This document shows, piece after piece, positions 7,955-15,309 of a stretch of DNA of 22,163 nucleotides. This DNA is from an uncultured Clostridia bacterium. Lineage in GTDB: Bacteria > Bacillota > Clostridia > Christensenellales > Borkfalkiaceae. Each line of letters starts with the position of its first letter. Within the stretch, counting starts at the first letter, position 1. The notes beneath the pieces are model-generated. The model saw only the letters and a program-made list of their open reading frames with translations. It was not told where the DNA came from and made no database searches. Location of the stretch: NCBI GenBank assembly GCA_904502225.1, contig CAJGDO010000022.1:1-22163 (forward strand), written 5' to 3'. A program made the position numbers and the translations under genes.

Positions 7955-7977
7955 GTTGACTTTTGTGTCAATTTTTT
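7955..7977. promoter_or_regulatory. TetR-family operator candidate, distal copy
   Basis: The core is TTGACTTTTGTGTCAA (7956-7971): 5-bp inverted arms with a 6-base spacer. The 23-bp block matches the one at 8036-8058 at 22 positions and lies 28 bases upstream of the tetR -35 box. Half-site spacing suits a TetR dimer; assignment to the adjacent regulator is inferred. Confidence 0.6.
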
Positions 7978-7998
7978 GCATTTCCCCCTATCATATCG

Positions 7999-8027
7999 TT
8001 GACATTTTTTATAGCAATTGTTATAAT
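7999..8027 (+). promoter_or_regulatory. Consensus promoter of the tetR-exporter operon
   Basis: TTGACA (7999-8004) and TATAAT (8022-8027) are separated by 17 bases. The predicted start near 8034 puts the proximal operator at the very beginning of the transcript. Confidence 0.88.
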
Positions 8028-8035
8028 AAATACGT

Positions 8036-8058
8036 GTTGACTTTGGTGTCAATTTTTT
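8036..8058. promoter_or_regulatory. TetR-family operator candidate, proximal copy
   Basis: TTGACTTTGGTGTCAA (8037-8052) repeats the distal operator with one change. Its position right after the predicted transcription start is where a bound repressor would block initiation or early elongation, the classic layout for autorepression. Confidence 0.68.
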
Positions 8059-8084
8059 AATATTTTTTCTCAAAAAAGGCGAAT

Positions 8085-8708
8085 ATGGAAAAGAAAAAAA
8101 ATCAAAATTTAACTATTGCCGATGCACGAAAAAACGAACTTGTTTTAAGTGCTTTAAAAGTCTTTTGTAAAAAGGGTTATCACTCGGCAACAATAAACGA
8201 TATAGTTAAAAAAGCCAAGTGTAGCCACGGCTTATTTTACCATTATTTTAAGAACAAAAAAGAGTTGTTTGATGCCGTTTGCGAATCACGTGGGCATCAT
8301 ATGATGTATTTTTTAGACAAGGTTTTGGAAGAAAACTCAAATTACGTTGACAAACTTATTAAACTAACTGAATATACTTTTTCAAATATGAAAAACGATG
8401 AAATTTTTGCTTATAGGTATTACTTTTTCGTTTCACGCATTTTTGAAAAGGCTGAAATGGGCGTTATGCCACCAAAAGATAAAGTCCCACCTCATTTAAG
8501 AATGACCGAGTTTTTTGAGCAAGGCATTGCTCTTGGCGATTTTAACGACAAATATTCGGCAAGAGACTGTGCAAGACTTTATAACTCAATTATTCAAGGT
8601 GCAACTTTAAACTTTATTTTATACCCAAAAGAACTTAAGCGTTCTTTCAACTTTCCGTCAATACAATTTATTGCAGATATTTTTAAAAAGGAGATAATTA
8701 ATGCGTAA
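8085..8708 (+). CDS. TetR/AcrR family transcriptional regulator
   Basis: The 207-residue protein has the N-terminal TetR DNA-binding domain: a helix beginning ARKNELVLSALKVF, the helix-turn-helix TINDIVKKAKCSHGLFYHYF (about residues 37-56) and KNKKELFDAV. The rest is a helical ligand-binding domain that I cannot match to a named subfamily. The ATG follows AAAGG at normal spacing. It heads an operon whose next gene overlaps it by 8 bases, so it most likely represses itself and the exporter through the two operators upstream. The inducing ligand is unknown; a transported toxic compound is the usual case for regulators next to exporters. Confidence 0.93.
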   Translation: MEKKKNQNLTIADARKNELVLSALKVFCKKGYHSATINDIVKKAKCSHGLFYHYFKNKKELFDAVCESRGHHMMYFLDKVLEENSNYVDKLIKLTEYTFSNMKNDEIFAYRYYFFVSRIFEKAEMGVMPPKDKVPPHLRMTEFFEQGIALGDFNDKYSARDCARLYNSIIQGATLNFILYPKELKRSFNFPSIQFIADIFKKEIINA

Positions 8709-10578
8709 ACAAAACACTAATTCAACAGGTTTTATTCAATCTGTTAAAACCTTATCTCGCTCAATCCGTGAATATAAAAAACCTTCTATTTTAGCACCGC
8801 TTTTCGTTGCTATGGAAGTTGTTTTAGAATGCTTAATCCCTTGGATTATGAGTTTGCTTTTAGAGGCAATGCGTTTTCTTTCAGGAACGCCTGACGGCTC
8901 TTCCCCATCGCTGTTAGTAAAAAAGGTTTTATTCTTATTATCAAGTGACGGAAGACCTGAACTTTTGCTTACAATATTGTTCTTTGGTGGCGTGTTAATC
9001 ACTTGTGCTTTCCTATCGTTATTATGTGGTTTTTTATCAGGTAAATACTGTGCAATTGCATCAAGCGGTTTTGCTAAAAATTTAAGAAAAGATATGTATT
9101 ATAAAATCCAAGACTTTTCTTTTTCTAACATTGACAAATTTTCATCGTCAAGTTTAGTGACCAGAATGACAACCGACGTCACCAACGTGGAAATGAGTTA
9201 TATGATGGTAATAAGAACTGCCGTTCGCTCGCCATTTATGCTTATATTCTCGCTAACAATGTCATTTATTATCAACGCTAAAATGGCGTTAATATTTGTT
9301 TGCACAACACCACTTTTGGCCATCGGTTTAATTCTTATTATGTCAAGGGCTATACCTTTCTTTAATAAAATTTTCAAAAAGTACGACAAACTTAACGAAT
9401 CTGTTGAAGAAAATATTAAAGGTATGCGTGTTGTAAAGTCTTACGTTAGGGAAGATTTTGAAAAGCAAAAGTTTGAAAAAGCGTCATCTAACGTTAAAAA
9501 CGACTTTACAAGAGCGGAAAAAATTATTGCACTTAACACACCACTTATGAACTTCTGCACTTATGGAAGTTTGATTGCAATTTACGTTATCGGCTCTATG
9601 ATGATTATTAATTCAAAAGAAACCTTGCTTAAGTGGACTGAACTTCAAAGTTTTATGTCCTACTCTTTCCAAATGCTTATGAGTTTAATGATGCTTTCTA
9701 TGATTTTCGTGACCTTTATTATGTCAACGGCAAGTGCAAAACGTATTGCCGAAGTCTTGAACGAACAAAGCACTATAACCTCACCTGAAAATGCTGTTAA
9801 AGAAATTAAAGACGGCAGTATTGAATTTTCCAACGTAAATTTTAAGTATTCAGAAAAGTCTGAACACTTGATTTTGCAAGACGTCAACTTGAAAATTGAA
9901 AGCGGGCAAACGATTGGAATTATCGGGTCAACGGGTAGCAGTAAATCAACTCTCGTTAGCCTTATCCCTCGCCTTTACGATACTTTAAGCGGAAGCGTTA
10001 AGATTTCGGGCGTGGACGTTAAAGACTATGATTTGGACACTTTAAGAGATGCGGTTGCTATGGTTTTGCAAAAAAACGTTTTATTCTCTGGCAGTGTTCG
10101 TGATAATATGAAATGGGGCAACAAAGATGCCACTGACGAGCAAATTGAACAGGTTTTACGCCTTGCACAAATAAGCACTTTTAACCTTGACAAACACATT
10201 GAACAAGGCGGTGCAAACGTGTCTGGCGGGCAAAAACAAAGGCTTTGTATTGCAAGAGCATTGTTAAAGCAACCTAAAATTCTTATTCTTGACGACTCAA
10301 CAAGTGCTGTTGATACCAAAACTGATGCTTTAATTAGAAAAGCACTTAAAGAATATATCCCTTCAACAACAAAAATTATAATCGCACAAAGGATTGCTTC
10401 AATCCAAGATGCAGATAACATTATTATATTAGATGGTGGTAAAATTTCAGCGTCTGGAACGCACGATGAGTTGATTAGGACTAACGAAATTTACCAAGAA
10501 CTATTCTACTCTCAAAACAATGCCGAATCTAACTCGGTTAAGCAAAAAATACTCGCTGAAAAGGAGGGCAAAGCATAA
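8701..10578 (+). CDS. ABC exporter half-transporter, degenerate-site subunit
   Basis: The 625-residue protein has an N-terminal six-helix ABC exporter membrane domain (about 25-345) fused to a nucleotide-binding domain (about 375-605). Walker A is GSTGSSKST (409-417), the signature is VSGGQ (507-511), and Walker B is ILILDD (527-532), with Asp532 in place of the catalytic Glu and Gln563 in place of the H-loop His. These two changes mark the non-hydrolytic subunit of heterodimeric exporters such as TM287/288, LmrCD and BmrCD. The ATG overlaps the tetR stop and follows AGGAG. The partner gene starts on the last base of this gene. Substrate unknown; multidrug or lipid-like compounds are typical for the family. 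Confidence 0.95.
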   Translation: MRKQNTNSTGFIQSVKTLSRSIREYKKPSILAPLFVAMEVVLECLIPWIMSLLLEAMRFLSGTPDGSSPSLLVKKVLFLLSSDGRPELLLTILFFGGVLITCAFLSLLCGFLSGKYCAIASSGFAKNLRKDMYYKIQDFSFSNIDKFSSSSLVTRMTTDVTNVEMSYMMVIRTAVRSPFMLIFSLTMSFIINAKMALIFVCTTPLLAIGLILIMSRAIPFFNKIFKKYDKLNESVEENIKGMRVVKSYVREDFEKQKFEKASSNVKNDFTRAEKIIALNTPLMNFCTYGSLIAIYVIGSMMIINSKETLLKWTELQSFMSYSFQMLMSLMMLSMIFVTFIMSTASAKRIAEVLNEQSTITSPENAVKEIKDGSIEFSNVNFKYSEKSEHLILQDVNLKIESGQTIGIIGSTGSSKSTLVSLIPRLYDTLSGSVKISGVDVKDYDLDTLRDAVAMVLQKNVLFSGSVRDNMKWGNKDATDEQIEQVLRLAQISTFNLDKHIEQGGANVSGGQKQRLCIARALLKQPKILILDDSTSAVDTKTDALIRKALKEYIPSTTKIIIAQRIASIQDADNIIILDGGKISASGTHDELIRTNEIYQELFYSQNNAESNSVKQKILAEKEGKA

Positions 10579-12524
10579 TGGCAAGAGGTGTTGGTATGCC
10601 ACGTGGCAAAGGTTTTAGAACCCCAAAACAAAAGGCTAAAAAAGGCACGCTTAAAAGATTGTTAAAATTGCTTTTTACTCAAAATAAATGGCACATTATC
10701 GGTGCGGGAATTTGTCTTCTTTTAGCAGGTATTACAGGCGTTGCTAACTCTATTTTCCTAGAACACATTATCACTTTAATCGATATTGGTGTTAGAAACG
10801 GGCTTGATGCCGTTTGGGGTGATTTAATTTCCATATTTATAATAATGGGTGTGGTTTATTCGACTTGCGTTGTTTGCAACTTTTTGCAAACACGAATTAT
10901 GGCGACCATAACTCAAAAGTTTTTGCATCAAATGAGAACAAAGGTGTTCAACAAAATGCAATCACTTCCAATTAAGTATTTTGATACCCACTTGACAGGC
11001 GATATTATGAGTTCTTACACCAACGATACCGACGCTTTAAGGCAGTTGGTTTCTCAAAGTATCCCTCACCTATTCACTGCAATTATAAGTATCACAACCC
11101 TTTTAATTATTATGTTTAGCAAAAGCATCTGGCTATCCCTTATAATTTTTATGGGTGTTGGTTTTATGACTATGGTGACTAAAGTTGTTGGCGGAAACAG
11201 TGCTAAATACTTCGTTAAACAACAAATGTCTTTGGGCGAAGAAGAAGGTTTTATTCAAGAAATGATACAAGGTCAAAAGGTCGTTAAAGTATTCTGCCAC
11301 GAAGAACAAGCGAAAATTGATTTTGACAAAAAGAATAACAGGCTTTGCGAAGATGCAACAAACGCACATAAATTTGCCAACGTTTTAATGCCTATAATGG
11401 GTAATATCGGCAATATTTTATACGTTTTGCTTGCCTTTGTGGGCGGACTTTTAGTTGCACTAAAAGTTCCAAACGTTTCGTTTAGTGGTATTGAAAGAAA
11501 TGCAACGGCATTTTTAATCACGATTATCTCGTTCTTACCTATAAGCAAACAGTTTACAGGCAACGTTAGCCAGTCTTCACAACAAATAAACAGTATCGTT
11601 ATGGGTTTAGCGGGTGCATCAAGGTTGTTTGACCTTTTAGACCAACCTGCCGAAACTGACGACGGATACGTGACGCTTGTTCGTTGCAATATTGATGAAA
11701 ACGGCGTTATCACCGAAACTAATGAAAGAACGGGCAAATGGGCATGGAAACACCCACATAAGGCTGATGGCACTATCACCTATACCGAGTTAAAGGGCGA
11801 TATTCAAATGTTCAACGTTGACTTTGCTTACGTGCCTGAAAGAATTGTATTAAGGGACGTTTCACTTTACGCTAAACCTGGGCAAAAAATTGCTTTTGTT
11901 GGCTCAACTGGTGCTGGAAAAACCACTATAACCAACCTTATAAACCGTTTTTATGACATTGCAGACGGCAAAATTAGGTATGACGGTATAAATATCAATA
12001 AAATTAAAAAAGCCGATTTAAGGCGTTCTCTTGGCATTGTTTTGCAAGATACTAACCTATTTACAGGAACTATTATGGAAAATATTAGGTATGGTAGGCT
12101 TGATGCAACAGACGAAGAATGTATTGAGGCAGCAAAACTCGCTTATGCAGATGATTTTATTTCTAAACTTCCTGACGGCTATAACACGATGCTTATTGCT
12201 GACGGTGCAAACCTTTCTCAAGGGCAAAGGCAACTTTTATCTATCGCCCGTGCAACCGTTAAAGATGCACCCGTTATGATACTTGACGAAGCAACTTCTT
12301 CAATCGATACTAGAACAGAGGCTTTAGTTCAAAAAGGCACGGATATGCTTATGCAAGGCAGAACCGTTTTCGTTATTGCTCATAGACTTTCTACCGTTCA
12401 AAATTCTGACGTTATTATGGTGCTTGAAAACGGAAAAATAATTGAACGTGGCTCGCACCAAGAACTAATTGAAAGAAAAGAAAAATATTATCAATTATAT
12501 ACGGGGGCATTTGAACTTGACTAA
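10578..12524 (+). CDS. ABC exporter half-transporter, catalytic subunit
   Basis: The 648-residue partner has a basic N-terminal tail (residues 1-30), a six-helix membrane domain (about 38-345) and a complete ATPase domain: Walker A GSTGAGKTT (442-450), signature LSQGQ (546-550), Walker B VMILDE with Glu571, and H-loop His602. In the assembled dimer the intact Walker A/B here pairs with the VSGGQ of the first subunit to form the active site, while its LSQGQ faces the degenerate site. A segment of about 45 residues (360-405, including TGKWAWKHPHKADG) lies between the two domains; I recall it in many clostridial members of this subfamily, and its role is unknown. Start overlaps the previous stop (TAATG), with GGAGGG upstream. 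Confidence 0.95.
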   Translation: MARGVGMPRGKGFRTPKQKAKKGTLKRLLKLLFTQNKWHIIGAGICLLLAGITGVANSIFLEHIITLIDIGVRNGLDAVWGDLISIFIIMGVVYSTCVVCNFLQTRIMATITQKFLHQMRTKVFNKMQSLPIKYFDTHLTGDIMSSYTNDTDALRQLVSQSIPHLFTAIISITTLLIIMFSKSIWLSLIIFMGVGFMTMVTKVVGGNSAKYFVKQQMSLGEEEGFIQEMIQGQKVVKVFCHEEQAKIDFDKKNNRLCEDATNAHKFANVLMPIMGNIGNILYVLLAFVGGLLVALKVPNVSFSGIERNATAFLITIISFLPISKQFTGNVSQSSQQINSIVMGLAGASRLFDLLDQPAETDDGYVTLVRCNIDENGVITETNERTGKWAWKHPHKADGTITYTELKGDIQMFNVDFAYVPERIVLRDVSLYAKPGQKIAFVGSTGAGKTTITNLINRFYDIADGKIRYDGININKIKKADLRRSLGIVLQDTNLFTGTIMENIRYGRLDATDEECIEAAKLAYADDFISKLPDGYNTMLIADGANLSQGQRQLLSIARATVKDAPVMILDEATSSIDTRTEALVQKGTDMLMQGRTVFVIAHRLSTVQNSDVIMVLENGKIIERGSHQELIERKEKYYQLYTGAFELD

Positions 12525-13380
12525 AACTTGTTTGCTTTGCCCAAACGCTTGCAAAGTTGATAAAAATTTGAATAAGGGTTTTTGCGGAACTGATAACAAC
12601 CTTGTTATTGCAAAATATTATTTACACAAGTTTGAAGAACCAATGGTAAGTGGCAAAAACGGCTCTGGCACAATTTTCTTTTGTGGTTGCTCGCTTAAAT
12701 GCGTGTTTTGCCAAAATTACGAACTTTCCCGTTCTATGCGTGGAAAAATTATTTCCATAAACCAACTTGCTGATATTTTTAAAGAGTTAGAAGATTTGGG
12801 TGCACACAACATTAATTTAGTAAACCCAACACATTTCTCTGACCAAATTATAAAGGCTTTGGAAATTTATAGACCTAACATTCCCATCGTTTATAATACA
12901 CACGGCTACGAAAAAGTGGATATTATAAGCAAATTAAATGATTTTGTTGACGTTTATTTGCCCGATATTAAATTCTTCTCCCCTACCGTTTCCAAAAGAT
13001 ACTGCGAAAAGGAAAATTACTTCGAAGTCGCAAAAAACGCCATTGAGTTTATGGCAAAGTCTAAACCGTTAGTTTTTGGCGATGACGGGCTTGTTAAAAG
13101 TGGTGTGATAGTTAGGCATTTGGTTTTGCCACAAAACGTTTCTGACAGCAAGAAAATTTTAGATTGGTTTACAAATATTAAAGATTATGCTTACTTAAAC
13201 GTTATGAGCCAATACACGCCGTTTGGCGAAATTAAAGCATTCCCTGAACTACAAAGAAAACTAACCAAGCGTGAATATGAAAACGTTATTGATTATGCAA
13301 TTAGTTTAGGGTTAGAAAAAATGCTTTATCAAGATTATAAAAGTGCTAGCACTGAATATATCCCTACTTGGGATTATTAA
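12517..13380 (+). CDS. PflX-type radical SAM protein (COG1313 family)
   Basis: The 287-residue protein carries the radical SAM cluster motif CSLKCVFC (Cys58, 62, 65) preceded by SGTIFFCG, plus an extra N-terminal Cys set (Cys5, 8, 12, 23). Conserved stretches GAHNINLVNPTH, VYNTHGYEKVD, VDVYLPDIK and HLVLPQN match my recollection of COG1313, PflX-like proteins related to pyruvate-formate-lyase activating enzymes. Their substrate is not established. I chose TTG 12517 as the start: it lies 9 bases after GGGGG and overlaps the exporter stop (TTGACTAA). A TTG at 12469 in frame would add 16 residues from inside the exporter gene, and TTG 12511 is another option. No glycyl-radical enzyme gene is adjacent. 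Co-transcription with the exporter is strongly implied. Confidence 0.88.
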   Translation: MTKTCLLCPNACKVDKNLNKGFCGTDNNLVIAKYYLHKFEEPMVSGKNGSGTIFFCGCSLKCVFCQNYELSRSMRGKIISINQLADIFKELEDLGAHNINLVNPTHFSDQIIKALEIYRPNIPIVYNTHGYEKVDIISKLNDFVDVYLPDIKFFSPTVSKRYCEKENYFEVAKNAIEFMAKSKPLVFGDDGLVKSGVIVRHLVLPQNVSDSKKILDWFTNIKDYAYLNVMSQYTPFGEIKAFPELQRKLTKREYENVIDYAISLGLEKMLYQDYKSASTEYIPTWDY

Positions 13381-13387
13381 AAAAATA

Positions 13388-13413
13388 AAGGCAACTAAAA
13401 GTTTAGTTGCCTT
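13388..13413. terminator. Bidirectional intrinsic terminator
   Basis: An 11-bp stem (13388-13398 with 13403-13413) and a 4-base loop are followed on the plus strand by a T run starting within the stem end (to 13417) and on the minus strand by a T-rich tract (complement of 13380-13387). It closes the tetR-exporter-radical SAM operon and the convergent small gene. Confidence 0.93.
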
Positions 13414-13426
13414 TTTTGTTTATTTA

Positions 13427-13591
13427 TCACCAATCGTCTTTTGGCGTAAGTTTTATATCATCGTAAAAATCAAAATACTTTTCTTTTTCTGTCAATTTCT
13501 GCTCGTCAACCCATTCTTCTGGAAAACTTGCGTCTTCTTCCTTAAATTCAGATTCACGCATTAAATCGTACATTGTTTTTTGTTGTTGCAT
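13427..13591 (-). CDS. Small acidic protein of unknown function (54 aa)
   Basis: Reading the minus strand from ATG 13589-13591 gives MQQQKTMYDLMRESEF and so on, ending KLTPKDDW before TGA 13427-13429. It is rich in Glu, Asp and Lys, and has two Trp and no Cys. An upstream in-frame ATG (13595-13597) would add two residues, but AAGGA is 6 bases from the inner ATG and only about 1-2 from the outer one. A 17-spaced promoter lies at 13631-13659 and the bidirectional terminator follows, so this is a complete small transcription unit. I do not recognise the family. No membrane segment or signal peptide is visible; a soluble, possibly protein-binding peptide is all that can be said. Confidence 0.72.
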   Translation of the reverse strand: MQQQKTMYDLMRESEFKEEDASFPEEWVDEQKLTEKEKYFDFYDDIKLTPKDDW

Positions 13592-13630
13592 TTTCATTTC
13601 CTTTAATTTGTATATGCTATTCTTACTGAT

Positions 13631-13659
13631 ATTATATCAATTATTTAAAATAAAAGCAA
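13631..13659 (-). promoter_or_regulatory. Promoter of the small acidic protein gene
   Basis: Minus strand TTGCTT (13654-13659), 17-base spacer, TATAAT (13631-13636). The predicted start near 13624 leaves a short leader. Confidence 0.7.
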
Positions 13660-13692
13660 GTGCTTAATACATTTTGCTTAAAATATGCAAAT

Positions 13693-13721
13693 TAAGCCGT
13701 AAAAGTGCCTTTTAAGGCTTA
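13693..13721. other. Intergenic hairpin with internal loop
   Basis: TAAGCC (13693-13698) pairs with GGCTTA (13716-13721), and inside it AAAAG (13701-13705) pairs with CTTTT (13709-13713) around a 3-base loop. There is no T run, so it is not an ordinary terminator. It lies upstream of the small gene's promoter and beyond the rplQ terminator; role unknown. Confidence 0.4.
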
Positions 13722-13776
13722 TACAGTGCAATTTCATATATTTTATTTGCTCAATTTTTTTAATCTTCTAACGGCG

Positions 13777-13810
13777 AAAAAATAACCACGCAAATTGTTT
13801 TGCGTGGTTA
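13777..13810 (-). terminator. Terminator of the spc/alpha ribosomal operon
   Basis: A perfect 12-bp stem (13783-13794 with 13799-13810, TAACCACGCAAA and its complement) with a 4-base loop is followed on the minus strand by six T (13777-13782). It starts 9 bases after the rplQ stop. Confidence 0.95.
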
Positions 13811-13818
13811 AAATTTAA

Positions 13819-14328
13819 TTAGTCAACTAATTCGATTAAAGCAACTTCTGCTGCATCGCCTCTGCGAACACCAAGTTTATAAATTCTGGTGTATCCACCG
13901 CCTTGACCTTTTTCTTCTTTACGATTTGCATATTTTGGTGCATATTCGTCGAAAATCTTTTCAATAAGTGGATATTTGATAGCTTTAGTTCTCTTCTTAA
14001 AGTCAGGTTTGCTTTCTTTAAAGCCCTTAACTTCTTGCAAGTCGTTAACCATAGTCATAATCTTTCTTCTTGCATTAAGTTTCTTTGAGCCATCTTTAAT
14101 AAGAGTTTTTGTTGTTTCCTTACCCTTTGCATCAACTACTTTAACTTCTGATTCAACGGTATCAGCGTAAGTATTAACAGCAAGTGTGATAATTTTTGAA
14201 ACGTATGCAGAAACTTCTTTTGCTCTTGCAAGGGTGGTTTCAAGTTTGCCATTCCATAAAAGAGCAGATGCTTGGTTTTTAATAAGTGCTATTCTTTGTG
14301 TAGCGTTAACGCCTAATTTTCTTTCCAT
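13819..14328 (-). CDS. rplQ: 50S ribosomal protein L17, enlarged form
   Basis: L17 binds 23S rRNA near the exit-tunnel side of the large subunit. The family signatures are present: RKLGVNATQRIALIKNQ at the start, LETTLARAKEV (29-39), NARR (85-88) and the C-terminal GGGYTRIYKLGVRRGDAAEVALIEL (143-167). At 169 residues it is about 50 longer than the 120-residue B. subtilis protein. The extra length comes from a Lys/Thr-rich segment (about 51-84) before NARR and a Lys-rich segment (about 98-120) after it. It is the last gene of the operon, 3 bases after rpoA, and is followed by a strong terminator. Confidence 0.97.
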   Translation of the reverse strand: MERKLGVNATQRIALIKNQASALLWNGKLETTLARAKEVSAYVSKIITLAVNTYADTVESEVKVVDAKGKETTKTLIKDGSKKLNARRKIMTMVNDLQEVKGFKESKPDFKKRTKAIKYPLIEKIFDEYAPKYANRKEEKGQGGGYTRIYKLGVRRGDAAEVALIELVD

Positions 14329-14331
14329 TGT

Positions 14332-15285
14332 TTAGTCCTCCTTGTCCTGTAATTTCAAGCCATAACTTTCAAGTTTGTAAATAACTTCATCAAGTGATTT
14401 CTTACCTAAATTACGGACTTTAAGCATATCGTCTTCTGTCTTCTTTGTCAAATCTTCAACCGTGTGAATGTTTGCTCTCTTTAAGCAGTTGTATGAACGA
14501 ACTGATAAATCCATTTCTTCAATGGTCATTTCTAAAATCTTAATCTTCTTATCTTCTTCTGGTGGAACCAAGATTCCGATATTTCCAAGTTCTGATAATG
14601 AAACGAACATTTTAATGTGTTCTTCCATAATTTTTGCAGCAAGGCTTACAATATCTCTGCCTGAGAAAGCACCGTTTGTGGTGACTTCAAGTGTTAATTT
14701 ATCAAAGTCAACGCTTTGTCCAACACGTGTTGCAGTGACATTATAACTTACCTTTTTAACAGGTGTGTAAATACTGTCGATTGCGATATTGTCGATTATA
14801 TCTGTTTTATGCTCGTCAGCACCTTCATAACCACGGCCTCTGCCAACGGTTAAATCAACGTCAATCATTCCGCCTTCGTCAATTGTGCAAATGTATTGGT
14901 CAGGATTTAGAACTTCTAAATCTGCTTCGCACATAATGTCGCCTGCTTTAACTACTGCTGGACCTTCTTTAACCAACTTAACGTTTTTGGTATATTCTTT
15001 GTCCATGCAAGAAGTCTTAAATGCAACGCATTTGAGGTTAAGAATAATTTCTGTAACGTCTTCTTTTACGCTTGGGATTGCAGAAAATTCGTGTTTAATT
15101 CCTAATTCTTCTGCAAATTTAATGTTTTGGATTGCTACGCCTGGGAGTGCAGATAATAAAATCCTACGAAGTGCATTACCAAGTGTAAGACCAAAACCTT
15201 TTTCCAAAGGTTCAACGACTATTTTTGCATAACTTCTGTCTTCGCTTTCTTCCACAGCTATTTTTGGCATTTCAATTTCCATCAT
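14332..15285 (-). CDS. rpoA: DNA-directed RNA polymerase subunit alpha
   Basis: Alpha dimerises to seed RNA polymerase assembly and contacts activators and UP elements. The N-terminal domain (about 1-230) shows KGFGLTLGNALRRILLSALPG (about 29-49); the C-terminal domain (about 250-310) shows LDLSVRSYNCLKRANIHTVEDL and the KVRNLGKKSLDEV helix-hairpin region. The length of 317 is normal. The ATG follows AAGGAGG by 9 bases. The gap to rpsD holds a large predicted RNA stem (15310-15387) that may affect rpoA or rpsD expression. Confidence 0.98.
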   Translation of the reverse strand: MMEIEMPKIAVEESEDRSYAKIVVEPLEKGFGLTLGNALRRILLSALPGVAIQNIKFAEELGIKHEFSAIPSVKEDVTEIILNLKCVAFKTSCMDKEYTKNVKLVKEGPAVVKAGDIMCEADLEVLNPDQYICTIDEGGMIDVDLTVGRGRGYEGADEHKTDIIDNIAIDSIYTPVKKVSYNVTATRVGQSVDFDKLTLEVTTNGAFSGRDIVSLAAKIMEEHIKMFVSLSELGNIGILVPPEEDKKIKILEMTIEEMDLSVRSYNCLKRANIHTVEDLTKKTEDDMLKVRNLGKKSLDEVIYKLESYGLKLQDKED

Positions 15286-15309
15286 AAGAAAATTCCTCCT
15301 TAAAAATAG

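Noticed and set aside
11273..11779. 168-codon open frame on the minus strand opposite the second exporter gene
   Set aside because: It is antisense to conserved ABC transporter sequence and has no supporting motifs or signals.
12469..12516. Radical SAM gene starting at TTG 12469
   Set aside because: That start lies inside the exporter gene without a ribosome site; GGGGG (12503-12507) supports a start at TTG 12517 or 12511.
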